Below, piece by piece: positions 18,352 through 26,696 of a stretch of 64,000 bases of DNA. Position 1 is the stretch's first letter. Every line of letters starts with the position of its first letter. The notes under the pieces were generated by a model. It made no database searches and was not told the origin of the DNA. It saw nothing but the letters and a program-made list of their open reading frames with translations. Source of the stretch: Micromonospora marina (GTDB taxonomy: Bacteria > Actinomycetota > Actinomycetes > Mycobacteriales > Micromonosporaceae); assembly GCF_900091565.1 (NCBI RefSeq), contig NZ_FMCV01000002.1, forward strand, positions 364,698 through 428,697, written 5' to 3'. Position numbers and translations under genes: made by a program.

Positions 18352-18549
18352 CCCTTGTTCTCCCGGGTCTGCCGCGACCCGTCATCCTTCGGCGTCCGGT
18401 CGGACCGGCGCCAGCGTCCGTCGGATCGTAGACAGTCGCGAGGCGGTCTCGGATCCCCCGGGCGCACCGGTGACGCGGCCGGCCGCCCGCATGTTGAACT
18501 TCGCGTGTATCGCGGTCGGACCCGCCGGGCCAGGCCCTAGGCTCTGCGC

Positions 18550-19644
18550 ATGACCGCCGAGCAGCTGATCTCGTTCGCCCGTGGCGCGCCTTCGCTGGAC
18601 ATCGTCGATGTCGAGGGGCTCAAGGCCGCCGCCGTCCGCGCCTTCGACGCCGACCCCGCCGGGGTCACCGCGTACGGCACCTCCGTCGGCTACCCGCCCT
18701 TGCGGAAGTGGATCGCCGAGAAGCACGGTGTCGAGGCCGACCAGGTGCTGGTCACCAACGGCTCGTTGCAGGCCGACGCGTTCCTCTTCGACCACCTGGT
18801 CCGCCGGGGCGACGCGGTGGTGGTCGAGCGCCCGACGTACGACCGCACGCTGCTCAACCTCAAGCAGATGGGCGGCGAGGTGCACGGCGTGACGATCCAG
18901 CCGGACGGCCTGGACACCGCCGAGCTGCGCAAGCTGCTGGAGTCCGGGGTCCGGCCGCGGCTGGCCCACGTGATCCCCAACTACCAGAACCCGGCGGGCG
19001 TGACCCTCTCTCTGGAGAAGCGCCGTGAGCTGCTGGACCTGGCCGCCGAGTACGAGTTCACGATCTTCGAGGACGACCCGTACGCGGACATCCGGTTCCG
19101 GGGCGAGCCGCTGCCGTCGATGCTGTCGATGGACTCCCGTGGCGTGGTGGTGCACGCCTCCAGCTTCACCAAGACGGTCTGCCCGGGTGTACGGGTCGGC
19201 TATCTGATCGGCCCGGCCGAGCTGATCGCGGCGATCGCGAAGCGGGCCACCAACCTCTACATCTCGCCCGGCATGGTGGCGCAGGCGATCGTGCACCAGT
19301 TCTGCGTCTCCGGCGCGATCGAGGAGTCGATCCGGACGGTCCGTTCGGCGCTCGGCGAGCGGTCGGCGGTGCTGGCCGAGTCGCTGCGCCGGCACATCCC
19401 GGAGGCCCGCTTCGTGGAACCGGACGGCGGCTACTTCCTCTGGGTGGAGCTGCCGGAGGACGTCGATGTCGACCGGCTCGCCCCGGCTGCCGCCGAGCGT
19501 GGCGTGGCGGTGGTGAAGGGCAGCGACTTCATGGTCGACGGCGGCCGACACGCGCTGCGCCTGGCGTACTCGGCGGTCACCGCGGACCGGATCGACGAGG
19601 GTGTGCGGCGTCTCGCCGAGGCGATGGCCGCCGTGCGCGGCTGA
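18550..19644 (+). CDS. PLP-dependent aminotransferase, class I/II (2-aminoadipate aminotransferase-like)
   Basis: 364 aa. The core fold is complete: YGTSVGYPPLRKWIA near residue 40, VTNGSLQADAFLFDHL, IPNYQNPAGVTLS (about residues 142-154), EDDPYADIRF, and the PLP lysine in HASSFTKTVCPGVRVGYL (about residue 208). It resembles MocR/LysN-type aminotransferases without the GntR regulatory domain. It is transcribed alone; substrate unknown. Confidence 0.85.
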   Translation: MTAEQLISFARGAPSLDIVDVEGLKAAAVRAFDADPAGVTAYGTSVGYPPLRKWIAEKHGVEADQVLVTNGSLQADAFLFDHLVRRGDAVVVERPTYDRTLLNLKQMGGEVHGVTIQPDGLDTAELRKLLESGVRPRLAHVIPNYQNPAGVTLSLEKRRELLDLAAEYEFTIFEDDPYADIRFRGEPLPSMLSMDSRGVVVHASSFTKTVCPGVRVGYLIGPAELIAAIAKRATNLYISPGMVAQAIVHQFCVSGAIEESIRTVRSALGERSAVLAESLRRHIPEARFVEPDGGYFLWVELPEDVDVDRLAPAAAERGVAVVKGSDFMVDGGRHALRLAYSAVTADRIDEGVRRLAEAMAAVRG

Positions 19645-19978
19645 TTTTCTGTCGGGTTTCTGACAAAAATGCCCCGCTGGCCGGTTCGGCTCTCCCGCTG
19701 GACCGGCCGGCAGCCCACAATGCTGCGAGTGCCGCTCACCTTCGCCCGGTGACCGGCCCGCACGCCGGAAGACCGGCCGGGCCGGCGGCACGCCCAGCAT
19801 CACTCCCGCCCCCAAGGGGTGCCGGGTGGGCCGAGTCGCCCCTCACCCCCTGACGCGGCCCGGCCCGCCCGGCGCCGCCGCGTGACGCCCGTCGCAGCCG
19901 CACGCCCCCGCGCTCGCGCTGCGCTTCCCGCCGGTCGGCGTAACCTGCAAGCCGCAGCTCTAGGGGAAGGGGCGAGGG
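19645..19978. other. Intergenic spacer before corA
   Basis: 334 bases with no gene that can be supported on either strand. The 3' end holds the strong ribosome-binding site of the next gene (AAGGGGCGAGGG before ATG). No obvious repeat or RNA motif was recognised. Confidence 0.4.
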
Positions 19979-21127
19979 ATGACGGACCGGGTGGCACGCG
20001 ACCGAACCGCCGGCACCGACGGCAGTCGGGCACTACGCCCCCGCGCCTGGTCGGCACCGGTACGCGCGATGTCCCGCATCCTCAACGCCGACGGCTCCCC
20101 GCGTGAGGCCCAGCCGGCCGGCCCGGAGCGCAGCGGGATCGTCGACTGCGGGTTGTACGTCGACGGCGAGCGCCGCCCCGGCCACCCCCGGTACGCCGAG
20201 GCCCTGGCCGCCGCCCGGCAGGAGCGGGACGGCTTCGTCTGGCTCGGCCTGCACGAGCCGGACCTGGCCGAGATGACCGAGATCGCCGCCACGTTCGGCC
20301 TGCACGAGCTCGCCGTGGAGGACGCGGTCAAGGCCCAGCAGCGCCCGAAGCTGGAGCACTTCGGCGAGATCGTCTTCCTGGTGCTGCGTACCGCCCGCTA
20401 CTGCGAGCACGCCGAGCTGACCGAGAACTCCGAGGTGGTGGAGACCGGTCAGGTGATGCTCTTCATCGGGCCGCACTTCGTGATCAGCGTGCGGCACGGT
20501 GACGCCTGCCGGCTGGCGCCGGTCCGTGCCGACCTGGAGGCCAAGCGGGAGCTGCTGCGGCACGGCCCGTGGGCGGTCGCCTACGCGATCACCGACCGCG
20601 TGGTGGACCTCTACCTGGAGGTGGCCGACCGGCTGGAGGACGACCTCGACGTGCTGGAGGCCGACGTCTTCGACCGGCAGAGCAGCGGCCGGATCCAGCG
20701 GATCTACCAGATGAAGCGGGAGCTGGTCGAGTTCAAGCGGGCGGTGGTGCCGTTGCAGCGCCCGCTGATGACTCTCACCGCACAGGTCAACCGCGCGGTG
20801 CCGCAGGAGGTTCGGCGCTACTTCCGTGACGTGCAGGACCACCTCAGCCGGACGGTCGAGCAGGTGAACTCCTACGACGACCTGCTGAACTCGATCCTCC
20901 AGGCGCGCTTGGCCCAGGTCACCGTCGACCAGAACAACGACATGCGCAAGATCGCCGCCTGGGCCGCGATCGGGGCGGTGTGGACGGCGATCGCCGGCAT
21001 CTACGGCATGAACTTCGACAACATGCCCGAGCTGAAGTGGACGTACGGCTATCCGGGCGTCTGGGCGCTGATGCTCGCGGCATCTTTCACGCTCTACCGC
21101 CTGTTCCGCCGTAACGGCTGGCTGTAG
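19979..21127 (+). CDS. corA: CorA-type magnesium/cobalt transporter
   Basis: 382 aa. It has the long acidic/helical cytoplasmic domain of CorA (residues ~60-310) and two C-terminal membrane helices. The diagnostic motif YGMNFDNMPEL lies between them (about residues 340-350). The N-terminal ~50 residues are variable. The start is supported by AAGGGGCGAGGG directly upstream. It should form a pentameric divalent cation channel in the cytoplasmic membrane. Confidence 0.92.
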   Translation: MTDRVARDRTAGTDGSRALRPRAWSAPVRAMSRILNADGSPREAQPAGPERSGIVDCGLYVDGERRPGHPRYAEALAAARQERDGFVWLGLHEPDLAEMTEIAATFGLHELAVEDAVKAQQRPKLEHFGEIVFLVLRTARYCEHAELTENSEVVETGQVMLFIGPHFVISVRHGDACRLAPVRADLEAKRELLRHGPWAVAYAITDRVVDLYLEVADRLEDDLDVLEADVFDRQSSGRIQRIYQMKRELVEFKRAVVPLQRPLMTLTAQVNRAVPQEVRRYFRDVQDHLSRTVEQVNSYDDLLNSILQARLAQVTVDQNNDMRKIAAWAAIGAVWTAIAGIYGMNFDNMPELKWTYGYPGVWALMLAASFTLYRLFRRNGWL

Positions 21128-21145
21128 CCGCCTCGTACACGCGGA

Positions 21146-21182
21146 AGCGCCGGCCACGCGGGTAGTCCCGCGTGCCGGCGCT
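21146..21182. terminator. Bidirectional hairpin terminator
   Basis: A 16-17-bp inverted repeat with a single bulge and a TAGT loop (21146-21162 against 21167-21182), itself flanked by inverted CCTCGTAC/GTACGAGG (21131-21138 and 21192-21199). It sits between the convergent corA gene and the gene ending at 21200. Confidence 0.75.
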
Positions 21183-21199
21183 GATCCGACGGTACGAGG

Positions 21200-21988
21200 T
21201 CAGCGGCGACCGCCGGCCTTCGCGGCGTTCTTGCCGGCCTGCACGGCCTCGGTGATGTCGTCGGCCGGGCGGCCGGAGACGTCCCGGGCACCCTCGGCGA
21301 CGGAGGGGACCTGGTCGTTCGGGTGGATCACCGGCTGGCTGCCGGAGGCGGCGGTCGACGCGCTGCTGCCCTTGGCCACCGTCGAGGAGCCGGCACCCGT
21401 CGGGCCGGCCTGCGTCACCTTCGCGCTCGCGTCCGGGGTCTCCACCACGATCGTGTCCACGTCCTCCCGCATCGGCTCCAGCTTGTCGTGACCGGTCGCG
21501 CCGAGCGTGCCGGTCGGGTCGTACTCGGCCCACTCCTGCTGCTCGCGGCGACGGCGCACGGCCATCGCACCGGCCAGGCCGGCGACGGTGCCGGCCACCA
21601 GCAGGCCCGCGGTCATGCCCCGCGACCTGCGCTGCTTCTTCTTTCCGGCCTTCATGTTCTTCGCCTTCTTCGTCATCGCGGACTGCTTCGCGGCCATCAC
21701 CTTGCGGCCGCTCGACGCCTTGCCGGCGGCCTCGTCCCGGGCGTTGCGCACGGCCAGCAGCACCGGCGTGAGCGCCGCGGCGGTCGACGCGAGCCCGCTG
21801 GACGCCCGGTCCCGGACCAGGACCGCAGTCGGCGCGACGGCGACCCGGGCTGCCTGGACCCGCGGGCCGACAGTGGCGCCGGCACCCTTCGCCGCGTGCG
21901 TGGCGGCCTGCCTCAGGTGACCGATGCCCTGGTTCAGCTCGACCTTCGCGAGCTGGCCCTGGGTCTTGCGCCGTCCGATTCCAAACAC
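21200..21988 (-). CDS. Hypothetical single-pass membrane protein with lysine-rich patch
   Basis: 262 aa from a GTG at 21988 preceded by a near-perfect AGGAGGT; an ATG 33 bases upstream has a weaker context. An N-terminal helical region (about residues 1-110) is followed by a strongly basic patch (AAKQSAMTKKAKNMKAGKKK, about residues 110-130), one membrane segment (MTAGLLVAGTVAGLAGAMAV), RRRREQQEW, and an acidic/Ser-Thr-Ala tail. It resembles a group of actinobacterial hypothetical proteins; no function is assigned. It is divergent from the cyclophilin gene. Confidence 0.65.
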   Translation of the reverse strand: MFGIGRRKTQGQLAKVELNQGIGHLRQAATHAAKGAGATVGPRVQAARVAVAPTAVLVRDRASSGLASTAAALTPVLLAVRNARDEAAGKASSGRKVMAAKQSAMTKKAKNMKAGKKKQRRSRGMTAGLLVAGTVAGLAGAMAVRRRREQQEWAEYDPTGTLGATGHDKLEPMREDVDTIVVETPDASAKVTQAGPTGAGSSTVAKGSSASTAASGSQPVIHPNDQVPSVAEGARDVSGRPADDITEAVQAGKNAAKAGGRR

Positions 21989-22105
21989 GGTCCCACCTCC
22001 TGGGAGTTGTTCCTTCGCCATCCTCCACCTTCGAATGCCTCCGCATGGCCGGATCGGGCACATGGGAGGATCCGCAAGGAACTGAACTACGAGTGAGGAG
22101 TACCC

Positions 22106-22636
22106 GTGGCCGAGGCTGTCTACGCCACCTTGCACACCAACGCCGGCCCGATCCGGCTGGAGCTCTTCCCGAACCACGCGCCGAAGACCGTCCGCAACTT
22201 CGTGGAGCTGGCTGAGGGCACCCGGGAGTACATCGACCCGCGTACCGGTCAGCCGGGCAACGGGCCGTACTTCGACGGCACCGTCTCGCACCGCGTGATC
22301 AGCGGTTTCATGATTCAGATGGGCGATCCGACCGGCACCGGTCGCGGTGGTCCGGGCTACAAGTTCGCCGACGAGTTCCACCCCGAGCTGCGCTTCGACC
22401 GGCCGTACCTGCTGGCGATGGCGAACGCCGGGCCGGGCACCAACGGCTCGCAGTTCTTCATCACGGTGTCGCCCACGCCACACCTGAACAACCGGCACAC
22501 CATCTTCGGCCAGGTGGCCGACGAGCAGTCCGCGAAGGTGGTCGACTCGATCGCCAACACCCCGACCGGCCCGAGCGACCGGCCGGTCCAGGACGTGGTG
22601 ATCGAGCGGGTCGAGATCGAGCACAAGCAGTCCTGA
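22106..22636 (+). CDS. Cyclophilin-type peptidyl-prolyl cis-trans isomerase
   Basis: 176 aa, GTG start with GAGGAG eight bases upstream. All cyclophilin core motifs are present: FDGTVSHRVISGFMIQMGDP with the catalytic Arg (about residues 54-72), YLLAMANAGPGTNGSQFFIT and HTIFGQV. No signal peptide is seen, so it is a cytosolic foldase. It is followed at 25 bases by the rhomboid gene, a common actinobacterial arrangement. Confidence 0.93.
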   Translation: MAEAVYATLHTNAGPIRLELFPNHAPKTVRNFVELAEGTREYIDPRTGQPGNGPYFDGTVSHRVISGFMIQMGDPTGTGRGGPGYKFADEFHPELRFDRPYLLAMANAGPGTNGSQFFITVSPTPHLNNRHTIFGQVADEQSAKVVDSIANTPTGPSDRPVQDVVIERVEIEHKQS

Positions 22637-22661
22637 GCGGTACGCGGGTACCTTTGCTCGC

Positions 22662-23603
22662 ATGACTGAGCGCTCCGGCCAGCCAGGCGACGCCACCGGG
22701 GGTCCGGTGCCGACCACCCCGGTCTGCTACCGGCACCCCGGCCGGGAGACGTACATCCGGTGCACCCGGTGTGACCGGTCGATCTGCACCGAGTGCATGC
22801 GGGACGCCTCCGTGGGCCACCAGTGCCCGGAGTGCGTTGCCGAGGGCCGCCGCAGCGTGCGGCCGGCGCGTACCGCCTTCGGTGGCGGTGCCGCCGGCCG
22901 CCAGGGCAACGTCACGAAGGCGCTGATCGCGCTGAACGTGGTGATGATGCTGCTGTCCGTCCTCTCGGCCCGCAGCGGGACCGCGGTGGCCGGCGGTGGC
23001 CTGGGCGGTCTGATGGGCAACGGGACGCCGCTGACCGAGTGGGGGGCGGTGCTCGGCCTGGCGCGCCTCCCCGACGGGCAGGTCGGCGGGGTGGCCGACG
23101 GCGAGTGGTACCGGCTGGTCACGGCCATGTTTCTGCACTACGGCGTGCTGCACCTGCTGCTGAACATGTGGGCGCTCTGGGTGCTCGGCCGGACGCTGGA
23201 GGCGGTGCTCGGGCCGCTGCGCTTCCTGGCGCTCTATCTGCTCGCCGGGCTGGGCGGCAACGTCGCGGCGTACGTCTTCACCGAGCCGAACCGGTTCACG
23301 GCCGGCGCCTCGACCGCCGTCTTCGGACTGTTCGCCGCCATCTTCGTGATCATGCGGCGGCTCGGCCGGGACACCTCGGCGATCGTGCCGATCCTGGTGA
23401 TCAACCTGATCTTCACGTTCACCGTGCCGAGCATCTCGGTGGCCGGGCACCTCGGCGGGCTGGTCGCCGGCGCGCTGGTGGCGCTGGTCCTGGCGTACGC
23501 CCCACGCTCGCGGCGGACGCTGTTCCAGGTGGCCGGCGCCGCGATCGTGCTGGTCGCGCTGATCGGCCTGACGCTGGTCCGGACCGCCGCGCTGCTCGGC
23601 TGA
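22662..23603 (+). CDS. Rhomboid family intramembrane serine protease with N-terminal zinc ribbon
   Basis: 313 aa. The N-terminus is a B-box-like zinc-binding region (CYRHPGRETYIRCTRCDRSI and CTECMRD...HQCPEC, residues ~20-60). Six or seven membrane helices follow. The catalytic Ser is in GASTAVFGLFA (about residue 210) and the catalytic His in VAGHLGGLVAGAL (about residue 262). The usual GASG is GAST here. It cleaves membrane-spanning substrates; none is evident nearby. Confidence 0.9.
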   Translation: MTERSGQPGDATGGPVPTTPVCYRHPGRETYIRCTRCDRSICTECMRDASVGHQCPECVAEGRRSVRPARTAFGGGAAGRQGNVTKALIALNVVMMLLSVLSARSGTAVAGGGLGGLMGNGTPLTEWGAVLGLARLPDGQVGGVADGEWYRLVTAMFLHYGVLHLLLNMWALWVLGRTLEAVLGPLRFLALYLLAGLGGNVAAYVFTEPNRFTAGASTAVFGLFAAIFVIMRRLGRDTSAIVPILVINLIFTFTVPSISVAGHLGGLVAGALVALVLAYAPRSRRTLFQVAGAAIVLVALIGLTLVRTAALLG

Positions 23604-23604
23604 G

Positions 23605-23623
23605 CTGAGGCCCGCTGCCTCAG
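23605..23623. terminator. Short hairpin between convergent genes
   Basis: CTGAGGC/GCCTCAG (7-bp stem, 5-base loop) immediately after the rhomboid stop, overlapping the stop of the PH-domain gene. A weak terminator candidate. Confidence 0.45.
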
Positions 23624-24051
23624 CGCGCCGGGCGGGCCTCGTCCAGCGCCGCGGCCACCTCGTCCAGCGGGGCGTCCAGGTCTCGGCGGCCGAACAGGTG
23701 CAGCGTCTCCCCCGCGTCGATCTCCAGCGTCTCGGCGGTGACCCCGCGGCGGCTGCGCCGCTCCAGGCGGATCGCCTCCACCGCGTCCCACGGCAGCCGG
23801 CGCCGCCCGGCGAAGCCCCGCAGCACGGTGAGCCCGTCCGGGCCGACCGCGAGGCGGACCGGCGCGACCACGTCGCGCAGCGCCCAGCCGAGCAGAGCTG
23901 CGGCGGCCAGCCCGGCGAGCGCCGGACGGACCGGGTCGCCGCCGGCGAGGACCAGCCCCAGGGCGACGAGCGCGAGCGCGCCGACCGCCTTGAGCACCGG
24001 CACCTCCCGCGGCACCCGCCACTGCCGGACCGGCGGCGACTGTGGATCCAT
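23620..24051 (-). CDS. PH-domain-like membrane protein
   Basis: 143 aa from the ATG at 24051. Two closely spaced hydrophobic segments (residues ~20-60, VLKAVGALALVALGLVLAGG and ALAGLAAAALLGWAL) are followed by a small beta-rich domain (VGPDGLTVLRGFAGRRRLPW, then DAVEAIRL) typical of bacterial PH-domain (bPH) proteins of actinobacteria. It is convergent with rhomboid; function unknown. Confidence 0.75.
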   Translation of the reverse strand: MDPQSPPVRQWRVPREVPVLKAVGALALVALGLVLAGGDPVRPALAGLAAAALLGWALRDVVAPVRLAVGPDGLTVLRGFAGRRRLPWDAVEAIRLERRSRRGVTAETLEIDAGETLHLFGRRDLDAPLDEVAAALDEARPAR

Positions 24052-24150
24052 CCGCCCAGCATGCCAGCCGCACCTGCCGCACGCCGGGGGAGGACGGCCG
24101 CTCCGGTCAGCACGTAGGATCGGGGCAAGCGAGGTTACCGGGGAGTAGAC

Positions 24151-25323
24151 ATGAGTGACGCGGTCATCGTCGGCGCGGTACGGACCCCGGTGGGGCGGCG
24201 CAAGGGCAGCCTCGCCGGCGTGCACCCGGTCGACCTCTCGGCGCACGTGCTGCGCGCGCTCGCCGAGCGCACCGGCATCGACCCGGGCCAGGTCGACGAC
24301 GTCGTGTGGGGCTGCGTGTCGCAGGTCGGCGAACAGTCCTGGAACGTGGCCCGCAACGCCGTGCTCGCGGCCGGCTGGCCGGAGTCGGTTCCCGGCACCA
24401 CGCTCGACCGCCAGTGCGGGTCGAGCCAGCAGGCGCTGCACTTCGCCGCCGCGACGGTCCTCTCCGGCCAGGCCGACCTGGTCGTGGCCGGTGGCGTCGA
24501 GTCGATGACCCGGGTGCCGATGGGTTCCAGCGTCGCCGGCGGCATGCCGTTCAGCGCGGCCGTCCTGGAGCGCTACCGCGGTGTCGAGGGCGTCGCGGAG
24601 GACTCGCCGCTGCCGTTCAACCAGGGCGTCGGAGCCGAGCTGATCGCGCAGCGGTGGCGCTTCTCGCGTACCCAGCTCGACGAGTTCGCGCTCGCCAGCC
24701 ACGAGAAGGCCGCCGCCGCGCAGGACGCGGGCGCGTTCGAGGCCGAGCTGGCGCCGGTGGCGCTCGCCGACGGCGGTAAGTTCTCCGCCGACGAGGGCAT
24801 CCGCCGCGACACCTCGCTGGCGAAGCTGGGCGAGCTGGCCACCCCGTTCCGCGCCGACGGTGTGGTCACCGCCGGGTCCGCGTCGCAGATCTCCGACGGC
24901 GCCGCCGCGCTCGCCGTCACCACCGCCGAGTGGGCCAGCCGGCACGGCCTGCGCCCGCTGGCCCGGGTGCACACCGCCGTGGTCGCCGCCGACGACCCGG
25001 TCACCATGCTCACCGCGCCGATCCCGGCCACCGCGAAGGCGCTGCGCCGCGCGGGGCTGGGCATCGAGGAGATCGGGGTGTACGAGGTGAACGAGGCGTT
25101 CGCCCCGGTGCCGCTGGCGTGGCTGGCCGAGACCGAGGCGGACCCGGAGCGGCTGAACCCGCGGGGCGGGGCGATCGCGCTCGGTCACCCGCTCGGCGGG
25201 TCCGGCGCACGGATCATGACCACGATGCTCCAGCACATGCGGGACAACGGCATCCGCTACGGCCTCCAGACCATGTGCGAGGGTGGCGGCATGGCCAACG
25301 CCACGATCGTCGAGTTGCTCTGA
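24151..25323 (+). CDS. Acetyl-CoA C-acyltransferase (thiolase)
   Basis: 390 aa. The nucleophile Cys lies in LDRQCGSSQQALHFAA (about residue 90). VYEVNEAFAPVPLAW, the second active-site region with His (GGAIALGHPLGGSGARI, about residue 347) and the C-terminal Cys in MCEGGGMANATIVEL are all present. It probably works in fatty-acid beta-oxidation or related degradation. No hydratase or dehydrogenase gene is next to it. Confidence 0.92.
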   Translation: MSDAVIVGAVRTPVGRRKGSLAGVHPVDLSAHVLRALAERTGIDPGQVDDVVWGCVSQVGEQSWNVARNAVLAAGWPESVPGTTLDRQCGSSQQALHFAAATVLSGQADLVVAGGVESMTRVPMGSSVAGGMPFSAAVLERYRGVEGVAEDSPLPFNQGVGAELIAQRWRFSRTQLDEFALASHEKAAAAQDAGAFEAELAPVALADGGKFSADEGIRRDTSLAKLGELATPFRADGVVTAGSASQISDGAAALAVTTAEWASRHGLRPLARVHTAVVAADDPVTMLTAPIPATAKALRRAGLGIEEIGVYEVNEAFAPVPLAWLAETEADPERLNPRGGAIALGHPLGGSGARIMTTMLQHMRDNGIRYGLQTMCEGGGMANATIVELL

Positions 25324-25431
25324 TCCGACCGGCCGCCGGTGTCGCACCGCTGGTGCGACTTGCACGTGTGGAAGTTCCAAAAATCGGGCGTGACCCATAT
25401 CACCCCTGGTCATCGGCTCGTTGGACCGGGC

Positions 25432-25944
25432 ATGGACGTGTTCTCGCGAACGTTCCTCCCGGCCGCCGCCGACACCGGCCTGGCGACCCAGACCGTCACC
25501 CGGCACATGCCGGTGTTCCGCCGGTGCGTCGGCTCCGGCGACGCGACCATCCTGGTCACCCGGTGCAGCCGCCCGGACGACCCGGTGGGCGGCGACTACC
25601 TGATGCTCCTCACCCACCGGCGGCTGGTGGTCACCCGGCAGACCCGGGTGCTGCACCGGCTGCGCCTGCACCTCAACACCGAACTGCGCGAGCTGAGCAA
25701 CGTGACGTGGAGCCCCGACCCCCGCGCGCACCGGGTGGAGCTGGCGGCCACCGCGATCGACGGGGTACGCGAGCGCTTCGTCCTGCGTACCCACCACCCG
25801 AAGCAGGTGTGGCAGCTCGACGCGTTGCTCAACCACGCCTTCCGCACCCGCCTGCGTACGCCGGCCGAGCGGGTGGTCGCGACCATCGGCGAGTCACCGG
25901 CGGGAACCCGCCAGACGGAGCTGCGGCCCGCCCCGGCCCGCTGA
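25432..25944 (+). CDS. Conserved hypothetical protein (PH-like fold possible)
   Basis: 170 aa from the ATG at 25432; the frame upstream is open but lacks a better start. It is a mixed alpha/beta soluble protein with a beta-rich core (DYLMLLTHRRLVVTRQTRVL, then LSNVTWSPDPRAHRVELAAT) that resembles a bacterial PH-like domain. No signal peptide or membrane segment. It lies between the thiolase and the two-component system; no function can be assigned. Confidence 0.6.
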   Translation: MDVFSRTFLPAAADTGLATQTVTRHMPVFRRCVGSGDATILVTRCSRPDDPVGGDYLMLLTHRRLVVTRQTRVLHRLRLHLNTELRELSNVTWSPDPRAHRVELAATAIDGVRERFVLRTHHPKQVWQLDALLNHAFRTRLRTPAERVVATIGESPAGTRQTELRPAPAR

Positions 25945-26012
25945 CGTGCTCCTTACCTGATCCGAACAACCCCTGACCGGCCGGTCGGCCGCCGGTCGGT
26001 CATCATGAGCCG

Positions 26013-26696
26013 GTGACCACAGCCGCACCGCCCGGGCTCGTCCTCGTCGTGGAGGACGAGCCGGCCATCGCCGATCTGGTCCGGCTCTACCTGACCCGGG
26101 ACGGTTTCGGCGTACACCTGGAACGTGACGGCGAGGCCGGGCTGGCCGCCGCGCGGCGCCTGCGCCCGGTGGCCTGCGTGCTCGACATCGCGCTGCCCGG
26201 CCTGACCGGCACCGAGATCTGCCGCCGGCTGCGCGCGACCGGCGACTGGACTCCCGTCATCTTCCTCACCGCCCGCGACGACGAGGTGGACCGCGTCGTC
26301 GGCCTGGAACTGGGTGCCGACGACTACGTCACCAAGCCGTTCAGCCCGCGCGAGCTGCTCGCCCGGCTGCGGGCGGTGCTGCGCCGCACCGCCGGTACGC
26401 CCGCCGAGCAAACCCGCACGCTCGGCACCGTCACACTCGACCCGTCCCGCCGGACGGTGACCGCCGGCGGTACGCCGGTGCAGCTCACCTCCACCGAGTT
26501 CGACCTGCTCGCGCACCTGATGGCGCGTCCCGGCCGGGTGTTCACCCGGGAGGAACTGCTGGCGGGCGTGTGGGGGTACGCGGCGCACGCCGGCACCCGG
26601 ACCGTCGACGTGCACGTGGCGCAGGTCCGGGCCAAACTCGGCCCGGACAGCGTGATCCGCACCCATCGGGGCGTCGGGTACGCCGCCGATGCCTGA
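26013..26696 (+). CDS. OmpR-family response regulator
   Basis: 227 aa from a GTG at 26013. The receiver domain (residues ~8-120) has VVEDE, the phospho-acceptor Asp58 (CVLDIALPG), FLTARDD and the YVTKPFS lysine. The winged-helix DNA-binding domain (residues ~130-225) ends with TVDVHVAQVRAKLG and HRGVGYAA. It overlaps the sensor kinase gene by eight bases and works with it. Confidence 0.93.
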   Translation: MTTAAPPGLVLVVEDEPAIADLVRLYLTRDGFGVHLERDGEAGLAAARRLRPVACVLDIALPGLTGTEICRRLRATGDWTPVIFLTARDDEVDRVVGLELGADDYVTKPFSPRELLARLRAVLRRTAGTPAEQTRTLGTVTLDPSRRTVTAGGTPVQLTSTEFDLLAHLMARPGRVFTREELLAGVWGYAAHAGTRTVDVHVAQVRAKLGPDSVIRTHRGVGYAADA